DNA from: Actinocatenispora thailandica
GTDB lineage: Bacteria > Actinomycetota > Actinomycetes > Mycobacteriales > Micromonosporaceae
Direction: 5' to 3'
Assembly (NCBI RefSeq): GCF_016865425.1
Contig: NZ_AP023355.1
Coordinates: 4,648,198-4,712,197 of the forward strand
DNA length: 64,000 nt
Below the pieces are notes generated by a model. That model did no database searches. It was not told the origin of the DNA and was given only the letters and a program-made list of their open reading frames with translations. Shown here in pieces: positions 54,311-62,240 of this stretch (within the stretch, counting starts at the first letter, position 1; each line of letters begins with the position of its first letter). The position numbers were made by a program, and so were the translations under genes.

Positions 54311-56260
54311 CTACGTGTTGACCGGCGTCAGTGGCAGCAGCTTACGGCCGGTGGGACCGATCTGGATCTCGGTGTCCATCGCCGGGCACACCCCGCAGTC
54401 GAAGCAGGGCGTCCAGCGGCAGTCGTCCTGCTCGACCTCGCTCAGCGCATCCTGCCAGTCGGCCCACAGCCAGTCGGAGTCGAGCCCGGAGTCGAGGTGG
54501 TCCCAGGGCAGCACCTCGGCCTGCTGCCGCTCCCGGGTGGTGTACCAGGCGAGCGACACGCCGAGCGCCGGCAGCTCGGCGTCGCAGGCCGCCACCCACC
54601 GGTCGTACGAGAAGTGCTCGGACCAGCCGTCGAACCGGCCGCCGTCGCGCCAGACGTGCTCGATGACCCGGCCGACCCGGCGGTCGCCGCGAGACAGCAG
54701 CCCCTCGATGTGGCTGGGCCGCCCGTCGTGGTACCGGTAGCCGATGGCGCGACCGAGCGACCGGTTGCTGTTGATCGCGTCGCGCAGCGCCTTGAGCCGG
54801 CGGTCGATCGTCTCCGGGTCGGCCATCGCGGCCCACTGGAACGGCGTGTGCGGTTTCGGCACGAACCCGCCGATGGACACCGTGCAACGGATGTCCCGGC
54901 TACCGGTGGTCTGCCGGCCGGTGGTGATCACCTCGTGCGCCAGCCGGGCGATCTGCAGCACGTCGTCGTCGGTCTCGGTGGGCAGCCCGCACATGAAGTA
55001 GAGCTTGACCTGGCGCCAGCCGCCCGAGTACGCGGTGACCACGGTGCGGATCAGGTCCTCCTCGGTGACCATCTTGTTGATCACCTTGCGGATCCGCTCC
55101 GAGCCGCCCTCCGGCGCGAACGTCAGGCCGGTGCGCCGGCCGTTGCGGGCCAGCTCCTCGGCCAGCTCGACGTTGAACGCGTCGACCCGGGTGGACGGCA
55201 GCGACAGCGAGACGTTCGACCCCTGGTACCGGTCGGCCAGGCCGTGCGTGACCGCGCCGATCTCGGAGTGGTCGGCGGACGACAGCGACAGCAGCCCGAC
55301 CTCGTTGAAGCCGGACTCCTTCAGCCCGTTCTCCACCATGTCGCCGATGGTGGTGATGGACCGCTCCCGGACCGGGCGGGTGATCATGCCCGCCTGGCAG
55401 AACCGGCAGCCGCGGGTGCAGCCGCGGAAGATCTCCACCGCGTACCGCTCGTGCACCGTCTCGGCCAGCGGCACCAGCGGCTTCTTCGGGTACGGCCAGG
55501 CGTCCAGGTCCATCGTGGTGCGCTTGTGCACCCGGAACGGCACGTCCGGCCGGTTCGGCACGATGCGCTGGATCCGGCCGTCCGGCAGGTATTCCACGTC
55601 GTAGAAGCGCGGCACGTAGACCGACTCGGTGCGGGCCAGCCGCAGCAGCAGCTCGTCGCGTCCACCCGGGCTGCCCTCGGCCTTGAAGGCGCGGACGATG
55701 TCGGTGATCTCCAGCACCGCCTCCTCGCCGTCACCGAGCACCGCGGCGTCCAGGAAGTCGGCGATCGGCTCCGGGTTGAACGCGGCGTGCCCGCCGGCCA
55801 GCACGATCGGGTGGCTGTCGTCGCGGTCCGCGGCGTGCAGCGGGATGCCGGCGAGGTCGAGCGCGGTGAGCAGGTTGGTGTAGCCGAGCTCGGTGGAGAA
55901 CGAGACGCCGAACAGGTCGAAGTCGCCGACCGGCCGGTGCGCGTCGACGGTGAACTGCGGCACCCGGTGCTCGCGCAGCAGCGCCTCCAGGTCCGGCCAG
56001 ACCGAGTAGGTGCGCTCGGCGAGCACGTCGTCCTGCTCGTTGAGCACCTCGTACAGGATCTGCACGCCCTGGTTGGGCTGGCCCACCTCGTACGCGTCGG
56101 GGTACATCAGGGCCCACCGCACCGCGGCGCCGTCCCACTGCTTGGTGACCGCGCCGAGCTCGCCGCCGACGTACTGGATCGGCTTCTGCACCTGCGGCAG
56201 CAGCGGTTCGAGACGGTCGAAGACGCTCTCGCCGGGGCGCCGGGTGGCGGTGTCGGACAT
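54311..56260 (-). CDS. TIGR03960 family B12-binding radical SAM protein
   Basis: 649 residues from ATG 56258-56260. The N-terminal half contains a cobalamin-binding-like region (FGVSFSTELGYTNLLTALDLAGIPL, VLAGGHAAFNPEPIADFLDAAVLGDGEE). The radical-SAM cluster motif is CTRGCRFCQAG (CxxxCxxC), followed by LSLPSTRVDAFNVEL and GLTFAPEGGSERIRKVINK. C-terminal cysteines (CFDCGVCPAMD) may hold a second cluster. Member of a conserved rne-adjacent pair. Confidence 0.93.
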   Translation of the reverse strand: MSDTATRRPGESVFDRLEPLLPQVQKPIQYVGGELGAVTKQWDGAAVRWALMYPDAYEVGQPNQGVQILYEVLNEQDDVLAERTYSVWPDLEALLREHRVPQFTVDAHRPVGDFDLFGVSFSTELGYTNLLTALDLAGIPLHAADRDDSHPIVLAGGHAAFNPEPIADFLDAAVLGDGEEAVLEITDIVRAFKAEGSPGGRDELLLRLARTESVYVPRFYDVEYLPDGRIQRIVPNRPDVPFRVHKRTTMDLDAWPYPKKPLVPLAETVHERYAVEIFRGCTRGCRFCQAGMITRPVRERSITTIGDMVENGLKESGFNEVGLLSLSSADHSEIGAVTHGLADRYQGSNVSLSLPSTRVDAFNVELAEELARNGRRTGLTFAPEGGSERIRKVINKMVTEEDLIRTVVTAYSGGWRQVKLYFMCGLPTETDDDVLQIARLAHEVITTGRQTTGSRDIRCTVSIGGFVPKPHTPFQWAAMADPETIDRRLKALRDAINSNRSLGRAIGYRYHDGRPSHIEGLLSRGDRRVGRVIEHVWRDGGRFDGWSEHFSYDRWVAACDAELPALGVSLAWYTTRERQQAEVLPWDHLDSGLDSDWLWADWQDALSEVEQDDCRWTPCFDCGVCPAMDTEIQIGPTGRKLLPLTPVNT

Positions 56261-56448
56261 GGTTCTCGGGCTCCCGTGCTCGGCTGCTGGTCTGTGCTCG
56301 GCTGCTGAACCGTGGTCCAGCCGTGGTCCGGCTGCTGGCGGCGCCGGCCGGAACAAACCCCCAGACTACGCGGCCCGGTCCGGCGCGCGGTGTGCCGCCC
56401 GGGTACCGGCCGGCCAGCGGGACGATCGCCGCATATGCCGCAGAGCGC

Positions 56449-57096
56449 TCAGTCGACCTCGGGTTGCAGGGTGCGATCGGCGTGGTGCCGGGCGAGCAGC
56501 GCCAGCTCGTCGGCGTTCGTCCGGCGGTCGGACAGTTCCGGCAGGTCGTCGAGCGCGAAGAAGCCGACCCCGGTGGTCTCGCCGTCCAGCCCGGCCCGCG
56601 GTTCGGCATCGTCGAGCCGGTCACAGACGAAGAACATCTTGTAGATGTGCCACATCCCGTGCGCTAAATGTCCATTGTGGAGAGTGCCGTCGAAGATCGC
56701 GGCCAGGTGCGCGGCCCGTACCCGCAGGCCGGCCTCCTCGGCGAACTCGCGCTCGGTGGCACGCCGCGGGGTGTCCAACGCGTCGATCCACCCGCCGGGC
56801 AGGGTCCACCGGCCGTCGACCCGCTCCCGGACCAGCAACACCCGGCCCGCCTCGTCGAAGACGGCGCCTCGGCAGTCCAGCTTCGGCGTGGCGTGCCCGG
56901 TCTCGGCGACGATCGCCTGGTGGAACTGCTCCGGATCGGCGCGGGCGATCATCCCGTACAGCTCGGCGGTCAGCTCCTGGATCCGCCGGTACCGGTCCAG
57001 CTCGTACTTGTCGGTCGAGTAGTGGAGCCCGTTCTGCGCCATCGCGCCGAGCTCGATCGCCATCTCGTGCAACCTGCCCGCGACATCCTGAGCCAT
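56449..57096 (-). CDS. Nudix hydrolase with N-terminal helical domain
   Basis: 215 residues from ATG 57094-57096. The Nudix box lies in GWIDALDTPRRATEREFAEEAGL, where the first conserved Glu is Asp, as in the NUDIX_N subgroup. The first 65 residues (RLHEMAIELGAMAQNGLHYSTDKYELDRYRRIQEL) match the NUDIX_N helical domain. ADP-ribose or a similar nucleotide sugar is a plausible substrate. Confidence 0.88.
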   Translation of the reverse strand: MAQDVAGRLHEMAIELGAMAQNGLHYSTDKYELDRYRRIQELTAELYGMIARADPEQFHQAIVAETGHATPKLDCRGAVFDEAGRVLLVRERVDGRWTLPGGWIDALDTPRRATEREFAEEAGLRVRAAHLAAIFDGTLHNGHLAHGMWHIYKMFFVCDRLDDAEPRAGLDGETTGVGFFALDDLPELSDRRTNADELALLARHHADRTLQPEVD

Positions 57097-57225
57097 GCTC
57101 CGCATCCTGCCACGCGAACCGGACGGCGGCGGATGGCCGACCGCCGGGTGCCCGCCACCCCGTGGCGACCCCGGCGCCGCCGGAAATGCGGTGCGGTCCG
57201 GGCCGGTACCGGCCATCCTCGGCGG

Positions 57226-58368
57226 ATGGACGCGTTGCTGACCGGATCCGGGGGCACCCGGCTGCGCTGGGACCAGCTGCCCGAACGGATCCGCGACGAG
57301 GTGCAGCGCCGGCTCGGCGACCGGGTCGTCGCCGCGCACGTGCAGCACGGCGGGTTCTCCCCCGCCTTCGCCGGCCGGCTCCGGCTCGCCGGCGGCGGCC
57401 GGGTGTTCGTCAAGGCCGGCAGCGCCGCGCACGACGCGCACATCGGTACCGCGTTCCGGCACGAGGCGCGCGTCGTCGCCGGGCTGCCCGAGCACGCCCC
57501 GGCGCCGCGGCTGCGCTGGTGGTTCGACGACGGCGACTGGGTGGTACTGGCGTTCGACGAGGCCACCGGTGCACCACCGGCACTGCCCTGGCGCCGGACC
57601 GACCGGGACCGGGTGCTCGCCGCCCTCACCGCGCTCGCGGCCGACCTGACCCCGGCGCCGAAGGTACCGGTGCCCGACCTCGACGACGAGAACGCGTTCC
57701 CGCTCGACGGATTCCGTACCCTCGCCGCCGGCCCGACCGAGCAGTTGGCCGCACCAGCAACCGAGCCGCTCGCCGCCGCACCCACCGAGCCGCTCGCCGC
57801 AGCACCCACCGAGCCGCTCGCCGCCGCACCCACCGAGCCGCTCGCCGCAGCACCCACCGAGCCGCTCGCCGCCGCACCCACCGAGCCGCTCGCCGCCGCA
57901 CCCACCGAGCCGCTCGCCGCCGCACCCACCGAGCGGCTCGCCGCTGGGTACCCGTGGGTGGCCGCCGAGTTGGCCACCCTGGCGTCGTGGGAGGCGCGCT
58001 GGCCCGAGGTCGCCGGCGGGGACACGTTGCTGCACGGCGACCTGCGGGCCGACAACCTGCTGCTGACCGACGAGCGGGTGCTGTTCGTGGACTGGCCGGG
58101 CGCGGTGCGCGGGGTCGCCTGGTTCGACCTGGTGGCGTTCCTGCCCAGCCTGATGATGCAGGGCGGCGGGGACGGGGCGCGGATCCTCGCCACCCACCCG
58201 CTCACCGCCGGGGTGGAGCCCGCCGCGCTGACCGCCGGGCTGGTCGCGATCACCGGGTACTTCGTGTCCCAGTCGCTGCTGCCCGCGCCGACCCGGCTGC
58301 CGCGCATCCGCGAGTTCCAGCGCGCCCAGGCGCTGTCGGCGATCGATCTGCTGCGCACCCGGCTCTGA
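57226..58368 (+). CDS. Aminoglycoside/choline phosphotransferase-like kinase with an in-frame 24-bp repeat
   Basis: 380 residues from ATG 57226. The N-lobe (FSPAFAGRLRLAGGGRVFVKAGS, lysine) and C-lobe (LLHGDLRADNLLL starting near H270, then VLFVDWPGA) are those of APH/ChoK kinases. Residues 179-234 are seven perfect TEPLAAAP units, with degenerate TEQLAAPA and TERLAAGY at the ends, inserted between the lobes. Frame is preserved throughout. The substrate is unknown. Confidence 0.85.
   Translation: MDALLTGSGGTRLRWDQLPERIRDEVQRRLGDRVVAAHVQHGGFSPAFAGRLRLAGGGRVFVKAGSAAHDAHIGTAFRHEARVVAGLPEHAPAPRLRWWFDDGDWVVLAFDEATGAPPALPWRRTDRDRVLAALTALAADLTPAPKVPVPDLDDENAFPLDGFRTLAAGPTEQLAAPATEPLAAAPTEPLAAAPTEPLAAAPTEPLAAAPTEPLAAAPTEPLAAAPTEPLAAAPTERLAAGYPWVAAELATLASWEARWPEVAGGDTLLHGDLRADNLLLTDERVLFVDWPGAVRGVAWFDLVAFLPSLMMQGGGDGARILATHPLTAGVEPAALTAGLVAITGYFVSQSLLPAPTRLPRIREFQRAQALSAIDLLRTRL
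57760..57927 (+). repeat. 24-bp coding minisatellite, seven units
   Basis: ACCGAGCCGCTCGCCGCM blocks start at 57760, 57784, 57808, 57832, 57856, 57880 and 57904; an ACCGAGCGG variant follows at 57928. Each unit encodes TEPLAAAP. Differences are mostly synonymous (GCC/GCA). Confidence 0.95.
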
Positions 58369-58539
58369 CCACCTCGGGTGCGGCACCGCTCCGACGGCTG
58401 CCGGCCGGAGGCGCCGGCACCGCGGCCGACGGCTGCCCGGCCGGGCCGCCGACCCCGCGGACGCGGCCGCCGTGCAAGGGTGCCGGACGCTCGGGCGCGG
58501 GGTGGCATCGTTCCGGACAACGCACGGTACCGTCGCGGG

Positions 58540-59580
58540 ATGGCGGAGTATCACCGGCGGCGGCGCCGGGTGCGGCGGGACGGTTCGCCCCGGCAGCAGC
58601 CCGAACCCGACCGGACGCCGCCCGATGCCCGCGCCGGCGAGCCGGCCTCCGGCGACAGGATGACGCCCGCCGGCGAGCCGGCCCCCGCGGACCGGACGGG
58701 CTCCGGCGGGGAGGCGACGACCGATGGCCGAACCGCCCCGGCCGACGGTCCCCCGCCGGTCGGGGCGCCACCCGCCACCGATCCGGCGCCATCCCGCGCC
58801 ACCGATCCGGCGCCATCCCGGCCCGGCGCGGACCGCACCGCCACCCGGCCGCGACCCGGCCCGGACCGCGGCACCCGACCACGAACCGAGGCAGGCCGCG
58901 GCACCCGGCCCGAGCCGAACCAGGGCACCCGCTCCCGGCCCGAGCCGGACCAAGGCACCCGGCCCCGGCCCGAGCCGAACCAGGGCACCCGCTCCCGGCC
59001 CGAGCCGGACCAAGGCACCCGGCCCCGGCCCGAGCCGAACCAGGGCACCCGCTCCCGGCCCGAGCCGGACCAAGGCACCCGGCCCCGGCCCGAGCCGAAC
59101 CAGGGCGCCCGCTCCCGGCCCGAGCCGGACCAAGGCACCCGGCCCCGGCCCGAGCCGAACCAGGGCGCCCGCTCCCGGCCCGAGCCGGACCAAGGCACCC
59201 GCTCCCGGCCCGAGCCGAACCAGGGCGCCCGCTCCCGGCCCGAGCCGGACCGCGGCACCCGGCCGCGGCCGAAACCCGACGCGAGTGCGCGCCGGCAGCG
59301 GCGGCGGCCGGCGGAGACGCCGGTACCGCGACCGCCCCGGCACCACCCGGAGCCGGATCGGCGGGCCGAGGAGCCGCGGCCTCGGCCACGTGCCGGCGAC
59401 GAAGCGGCGGACGGCGAGCGCGGGCTGCGCGGCCTGGTCGGTGCCGGCAACTCCCAGCTGAACACCGGGGCGGCGCTGCGGGCCCGGGACGCCGCCCGGC
59501 CGACCGAGGCCGACCTGACCGCGGCCGAGCGCGACCTGACCATCGTGCGCCGGCACTGGGTGCCGCGCGACCCGGCCTGA
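58540..59580 (+). CDS. Repeat-rich basic/proline protein of unknown function
   Basis: 346 residues from ATG 58540. N-terminus MAEYHRRRRRVRRDG is strongly basic; residues about 15-127 are Pro/Ala/Thr-rich. Residues 128-247 are six copies of a 20-residue unit, roughly QGTRSRPEPDQGTRPRPEPN. The last about 55 residues (GLRGLVGAGNSQLNTGAALRARDAARP then TEADLTAAERDLTIVRRHWVPRD) are non-repetitive and look like a real folded motif. No signal peptide or domain is recognised. Confidence 0.65.
   Translation: MAEYHRRRRRVRRDGSPRQQPEPDRTPPDARAGEPASGDRMTPAGEPAPADRTGSGGEATTDGRTAPADGPPPVGAPPATDPAPSRATDPAPSRPGADRTATRPRPGPDRGTRPRTEAGRGTRPEPNQGTRSRPEPDQGTRPRPEPNQGTRSRPEPDQGTRPRPEPNQGTRSRPEPDQGTRPRPEPNQGARSRPEPDQGTRPRPEPNQGARSRPEPDQGTRSRPEPNQGARSRPEPDRGTRPRPKPDASARRQRRRPAETPVPRPPRHHPEPDRRAEEPRPRPRAGDEAADGERGLRGLVGAGNSQLNTGAALRARDAARPTEADLTAAERDLTIVRRHWVPRDPA
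58921..59280 (+). repeat. 60-bp coding repeat, six units
   Basis: Units start at 58921, 58981, 59041, 59101, 59161 and 59221. The first three are identical; units 4-6 carry an A-to-G change in codon three (Thr to Ala) and other drift. Each unit is two 30-bp half-repeats. Frames on both strands stay open here because of the repeat. Confidence 0.97.
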
Positions 59581-59629
59581 GCACGGCGTTCCTGGGCACA
59601 GCGAGTACGGCGTTCCGGAAAGGACTGGC

Positions 59630-60430
59630 ATGGCGGAGGATCCGGCCCGGCCGGCGATCGACATCAGCCGGGCGAACCCGGCCCGCATCTACGACTACCT
59701 GCTCGGCGGCGCGCACAACTTCGAGGTGGACCGGCGGGCCGGCGACCAGATGCTGCCGACGGCGCGGCAGACCGCCCGGATCAACCGCGGTTTCCTGCGC
59801 CGGGCCGTGCGGTTCCTCGCCGAGCAGGGCATCGACCAGTTCCTCGACCTGGGGTCCGGGATCCCGACCGTCGGCAACGTGCACGAGATCGCGCGGCGGG
59901 TGAACCCGGCGGCCCGGGTGGTGTACGTGGACAACGAGCCGGTCGCGGTGGCGTACGCGCAGCAACTGCTCGCCGAGGACGCGCAGACCGAGATGGTCGA
60001 CGCCGACGTCCGCGACCCGGACGCGGTCTGGCGCAGCGAGGCGGCCCGCCGGCTGCTCGACCCGGACCGGCCGATCGCGGTACTGCTCGCCGCGGTGCTG
60101 CACTTCGTGCCCGACGGCGACGATCCCGCCGGCATCGTCGCCGGGTACGTCGACCGGGCCGGGACGGGCAGTTGCCTGGCGCTGTCGCATTACACGGCGG
60201 ACGCTTGGCAGGCCGACCAGCAGCGCAACGCGGACCGCGCCGGCGAGGACTACCGGCGCAACACCAGTACGCCGGTGGTGCCCCGGAGCCGGGCCGAGCT
60301 GGCCGCGCTGCTGACCGGACTGGAGCTGCTGCCGCCGGGGATCACCTGGGCGCAGGACTGGCGTCCCGATGCGGCGGAGCCGCCGGCGGGCGTGCACGAC
60401 ATCTACGCCGTGGTCGCGCGCCGGCCCTGA
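59630..60430 (+). CDS. SAM-dependent methyltransferase (PF04672/DUF574 type)
   Basis: 266 residues. ISRANPARIYDYLLGGAHNFEVDR is the family signature, followed by FLDLGSGIPTVGNVHEIA (SAM loop), VVYVDNEPVAVAYA and an ALSHYTAD region. This family is multiplied in filamentous actinomycetes; targets are generally unknown. It is 49 bp downstream of the repeat-protein gene and may be co-transcribed with it. Confidence 0.92.
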   Translation: MAEDPARPAIDISRANPARIYDYLLGGAHNFEVDRRAGDQMLPTARQTARINRGFLRRAVRFLAEQGIDQFLDLGSGIPTVGNVHEIARRVNPAARVVYVDNEPVAVAYAQQLLAEDAQTEMVDADVRDPDAVWRSEAARRLLDPDRPIAVLLAAVLHFVPDGDDPAGIVAGYVDRAGTGSCLALSHYTADAWQADQQRNADRAGEDYRRNTSTPVVPRSRAELAALLTGLELLPPGITWAQDWRPDAAEPPAGVHDIYAVVARRP

Positions 60431-60434
60431 GCGT

Positions 60435-60450
60435 GCCGCCGGGCGGCGGC
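60435..60450. terminator. Small hairpin between convergent genes
   Basis: GCCGCC (60435-60440) and GGCGGC (60445-60450), 4-nt loop, in the 21-bp gap between the methyltransferase and rpiB. Short stem; possible bidirectional terminator. Confidence 0.4.
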
Positions 60451-60451
60451 T

Positions 60452-60919
60452 TCAGGGCAGCTGCGGTACCGCGTGGGTCTGCTCGTAGTCGGCGATCTGC
60501 GCGATCCGCCGGCGGTGCCGTTCGCCCTGCGAGAACGGCGTGTCGAGGAAGGTACGGACCAGCTCGAGCGCCTGCTCGGCGGGGTGCATCCGGGCGCCGA
60601 TGCCGACGACGTTGGCGTCGTTGTGCTCCCGGGCCAGCCGGGCGGTCTCGGTGTTCCAGGCGAGCGCCGCCCGCACCCCGGGCACCTTGTTCGCGGCGAT
60701 CTGCTCGCCGTTGCCGGAGCCGCCGATGACCACGCCGAGGCTGCCGGGGTCGGCGACGACCCGGGCGCCGGTGGCGAGGCAGAAGGCCGGGTAGTCGTCG
60801 TTCTCGTCGTAGCTGGTGGCGCCGACGTCGACGACGTCGTGGCCGGTGGCGGCGAGCGCCGTCAGCAGGTGTGCCTTCAGCTCGAAGCCCGCGTGGTCGG
60901 AACCGAGGTAGACGCGCAT
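60452..60919 (-). CDS. rpiB: Ribose-5-phosphate isomerase B
   Basis: 155 residues: MRVYLGSDHAGFELKAHL, VVIGGSGNGEQIAANKVPGVRAALAWN and ANVVGIGARMHP are RpiB signatures. The active-site base position has serine in GGSGNG (actinobacterial form, versus Cys in E. coli RpiB). It interconverts ribulose-5-P and ribose-5-P in the pentose phosphate pathway. Confidence 0.95.
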   Translation of the reverse strand: MRVYLGSDHAGFELKAHLLTALAATGHDVVDVGATSYDENDDYPAFCLATGARVVADPGSLGVVIGGSGNGEQIAANKVPGVRAALAWNTETARLAREHNDANVVGIGARMHPAEQALELVRTFLDTPFSQGERHRRRIAQIADYEQTHAVPQLP

Positions 60920-60986
60920 GTCGCCAGTCTGTCAGGCACCGGCACCGGCCGCGTCGGGCGGTGCCCGACACAGCCCAGCCGGGCTG

Positions 60987-61018
60987 CTATACACCACGCG
61001 TATAAACTATGTGTATAG
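60987..61018. promoter_or_regulatory. PadR-type operator/promoter
   Basis: CTATACAC (60987-60994) and GTGTATAG (61011-61018) form a perfect inverted repeat, 16-bp spacer, with a TATAAACTAT stretch inside, ending 8 bp before the PadR ATG. The AT-rich patch stands out; likely autoregulatory. Confidence 0.75.
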
Positions 61019-61026
61019 TCGCGACC

Positions 61027-61551
61027 ATGTCGATCGGACTGACGTTGCTGGGCCTGCTGGAGCCCGGCCCGCGGCACGGGTACGACCTGAAACGCGCCTA
61101 CGACGAGCACTTCGGCCAGGACCACCCGCTGCACTACGGGCAGGTGTACGCGACGCTGTCCCGGCTGCTGAAGAACGGGCTGGTGGAACTCACGGCGGTC
61201 GAGCCGGGCGCCGGGCCGGACCGCAAGCGGTACGCCATCACCGACGCGGGCGTCACCGACCTCGCCGCCTGGCTCGCCCGGCCGGAACAGCCCGAGCCGT
61301 ACCTGCAGAGCACGCTCTACACCAAGGTCGTCCTGGCGCTGCTGAGCGGCCGCTCCGCCGTCGACATCCTGGACGCCCAGCGCACCGCGCACCTCGCGCT
61401 GATGCGCACGCTCACCCGGCGCAAGTCCGGCGGCGACCTCGCCGACCAGCTGATCTGCGACCACGCGCTGTTCCACCTGGAGGCGGACCTGCGCTGGCTG
61501 GAACTGACCGCCGCCCGACTCGACGCACTCGCCCAGGAGGTCGTCCGATGA
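61027..61551 (+). CDS. PadR family transcriptional regulator
   Basis: 174 residues from ATG 61027. LTLLGLLEPGPRHGYDLKRAYDEHFG and HYGQVYATLSRLLKNGLVEL plus DRKRYAITDAG form the PadR winged helix; the C-terminal helices are for dimerisation. It overlaps the ABC ATPase gene by 4 bp, and its promoter carries a TATAC/GTATA palindrome, so it most likely represses its own transporter operon. Confidence 0.93.
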   Translation: MSIGLTLLGLLEPGPRHGYDLKRAYDEHFGQDHPLHYGQVYATLSRLLKNGLVELTAVEPGAGPDRKRYAITDAGVTDLAAWLARPEQPEPYLQSTLYTKVVLALLSGRSAVDILDAQRTAHLALMRTLTRRKSGGDLADQLICDHALFHLEADLRWLELTAARLDALAQEVVR

Positions 61552-62240
61552 CCGCACCCACCGTGCCGCCGCTGCTGCGCGGGCACGACCTGCACCGTAC
61601 GTTCGGGGCGACACCGGCGCTCGCCGGCGCGAGCATCGCGATCCGCCCCGCCGAGATCGTCGCCGTGATGGGTCCCTCCGGGTCCGGCAAGTCGACGCTG
61701 CTGCACTGCCTCGCCGGCATCCTGCGCCCGGACAGCGGCGAGGTCCGGTACGGCGAGGTCGACGTCGCCGCCGCCTCCGACCGGGCCCGCAGCGCGTTGC
61801 GGCGCACCGAGTTCGGGTTCGTGTTCCAGTTCGGCCAGCTGGTGCCGGAGCTGACCTGCGTGGAGAACGTGGCGCTGCCGTTGCGGCTGGCCGGCGCCCG
61901 CCGCCGGGCGGCGGAACGAACCGCGCTCGACTGGCTGCGGCGGCTCGACGTGGCGGAGATGGCCGGCAAGCGGTCCGGCGAGGTGTCCGGCGGGCAGGGC
62001 CAGCGGGTCGCGGTGGCGCGCGCGCTGGTCACCGAGCCGCGGGTGCTGTTCGCCGACGAACCGACCGGCGCCCTCGACTCGTACCACGGCGAGCAGGTGA
62101 TGCGGCTGCTGACCGACGCCGCCCGGCAGAGCGGCGCATCCGTCGTGCTGGTCACGCACGAGCCGCGGGTCGCCGCGTACGCCGACCGCGAGGTCATCGT
62201 GCGCGACGGCCGCACCCGGGACGTGGAGCTCGTCGGATGA
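61548..62240 (+). CDS. ABC transporter ATP-binding protein (LolD/MacB-like)
   Basis: 230 residues. Walker A GPSGSGKST, the Q-loop FQFGQLVPELTCVENVALPLRL, signature VSGGQGQRVAVARAL and Walker B VLFADEPTGALDS. It overlaps the permease gene by 4 bp. Works with an FtsX-type permease, probably in antibiotic resistance or lipid/peptide export. Confidence 0.93.
   Translation: MTAPTVPPLLRGHDLHRTFGATPALAGASIAIRPAEIVAVMGPSGSGKSTLLHCLAGILRPDSGEVRYGEVDVAAASDRARSALRRTEFGFVFQFGQLVPELTCVENVALPLRLAGARRRAAERTALDWLRRLDVAEMAGKRSGEVSGGQGQRVAVARALVTEPRVLFADEPTGALDSYHGEQVMRLLTDAARQSGASVVLVTHEPRVAAYADREVIVRDGRTRDVELVG

Noticed and set aside
58921-59280. CRISPR array
   Set aside because: Units are contiguous with no unique spacers, lie in a coding frame and there are no cas genes.
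58250-60397. Long minus-strand frames over the 60-bp repeat
   Set aside because: The repeat is open in several frames; only the plus frame from 58540 has a non-repeat conserved-looking tail and a plausible start.
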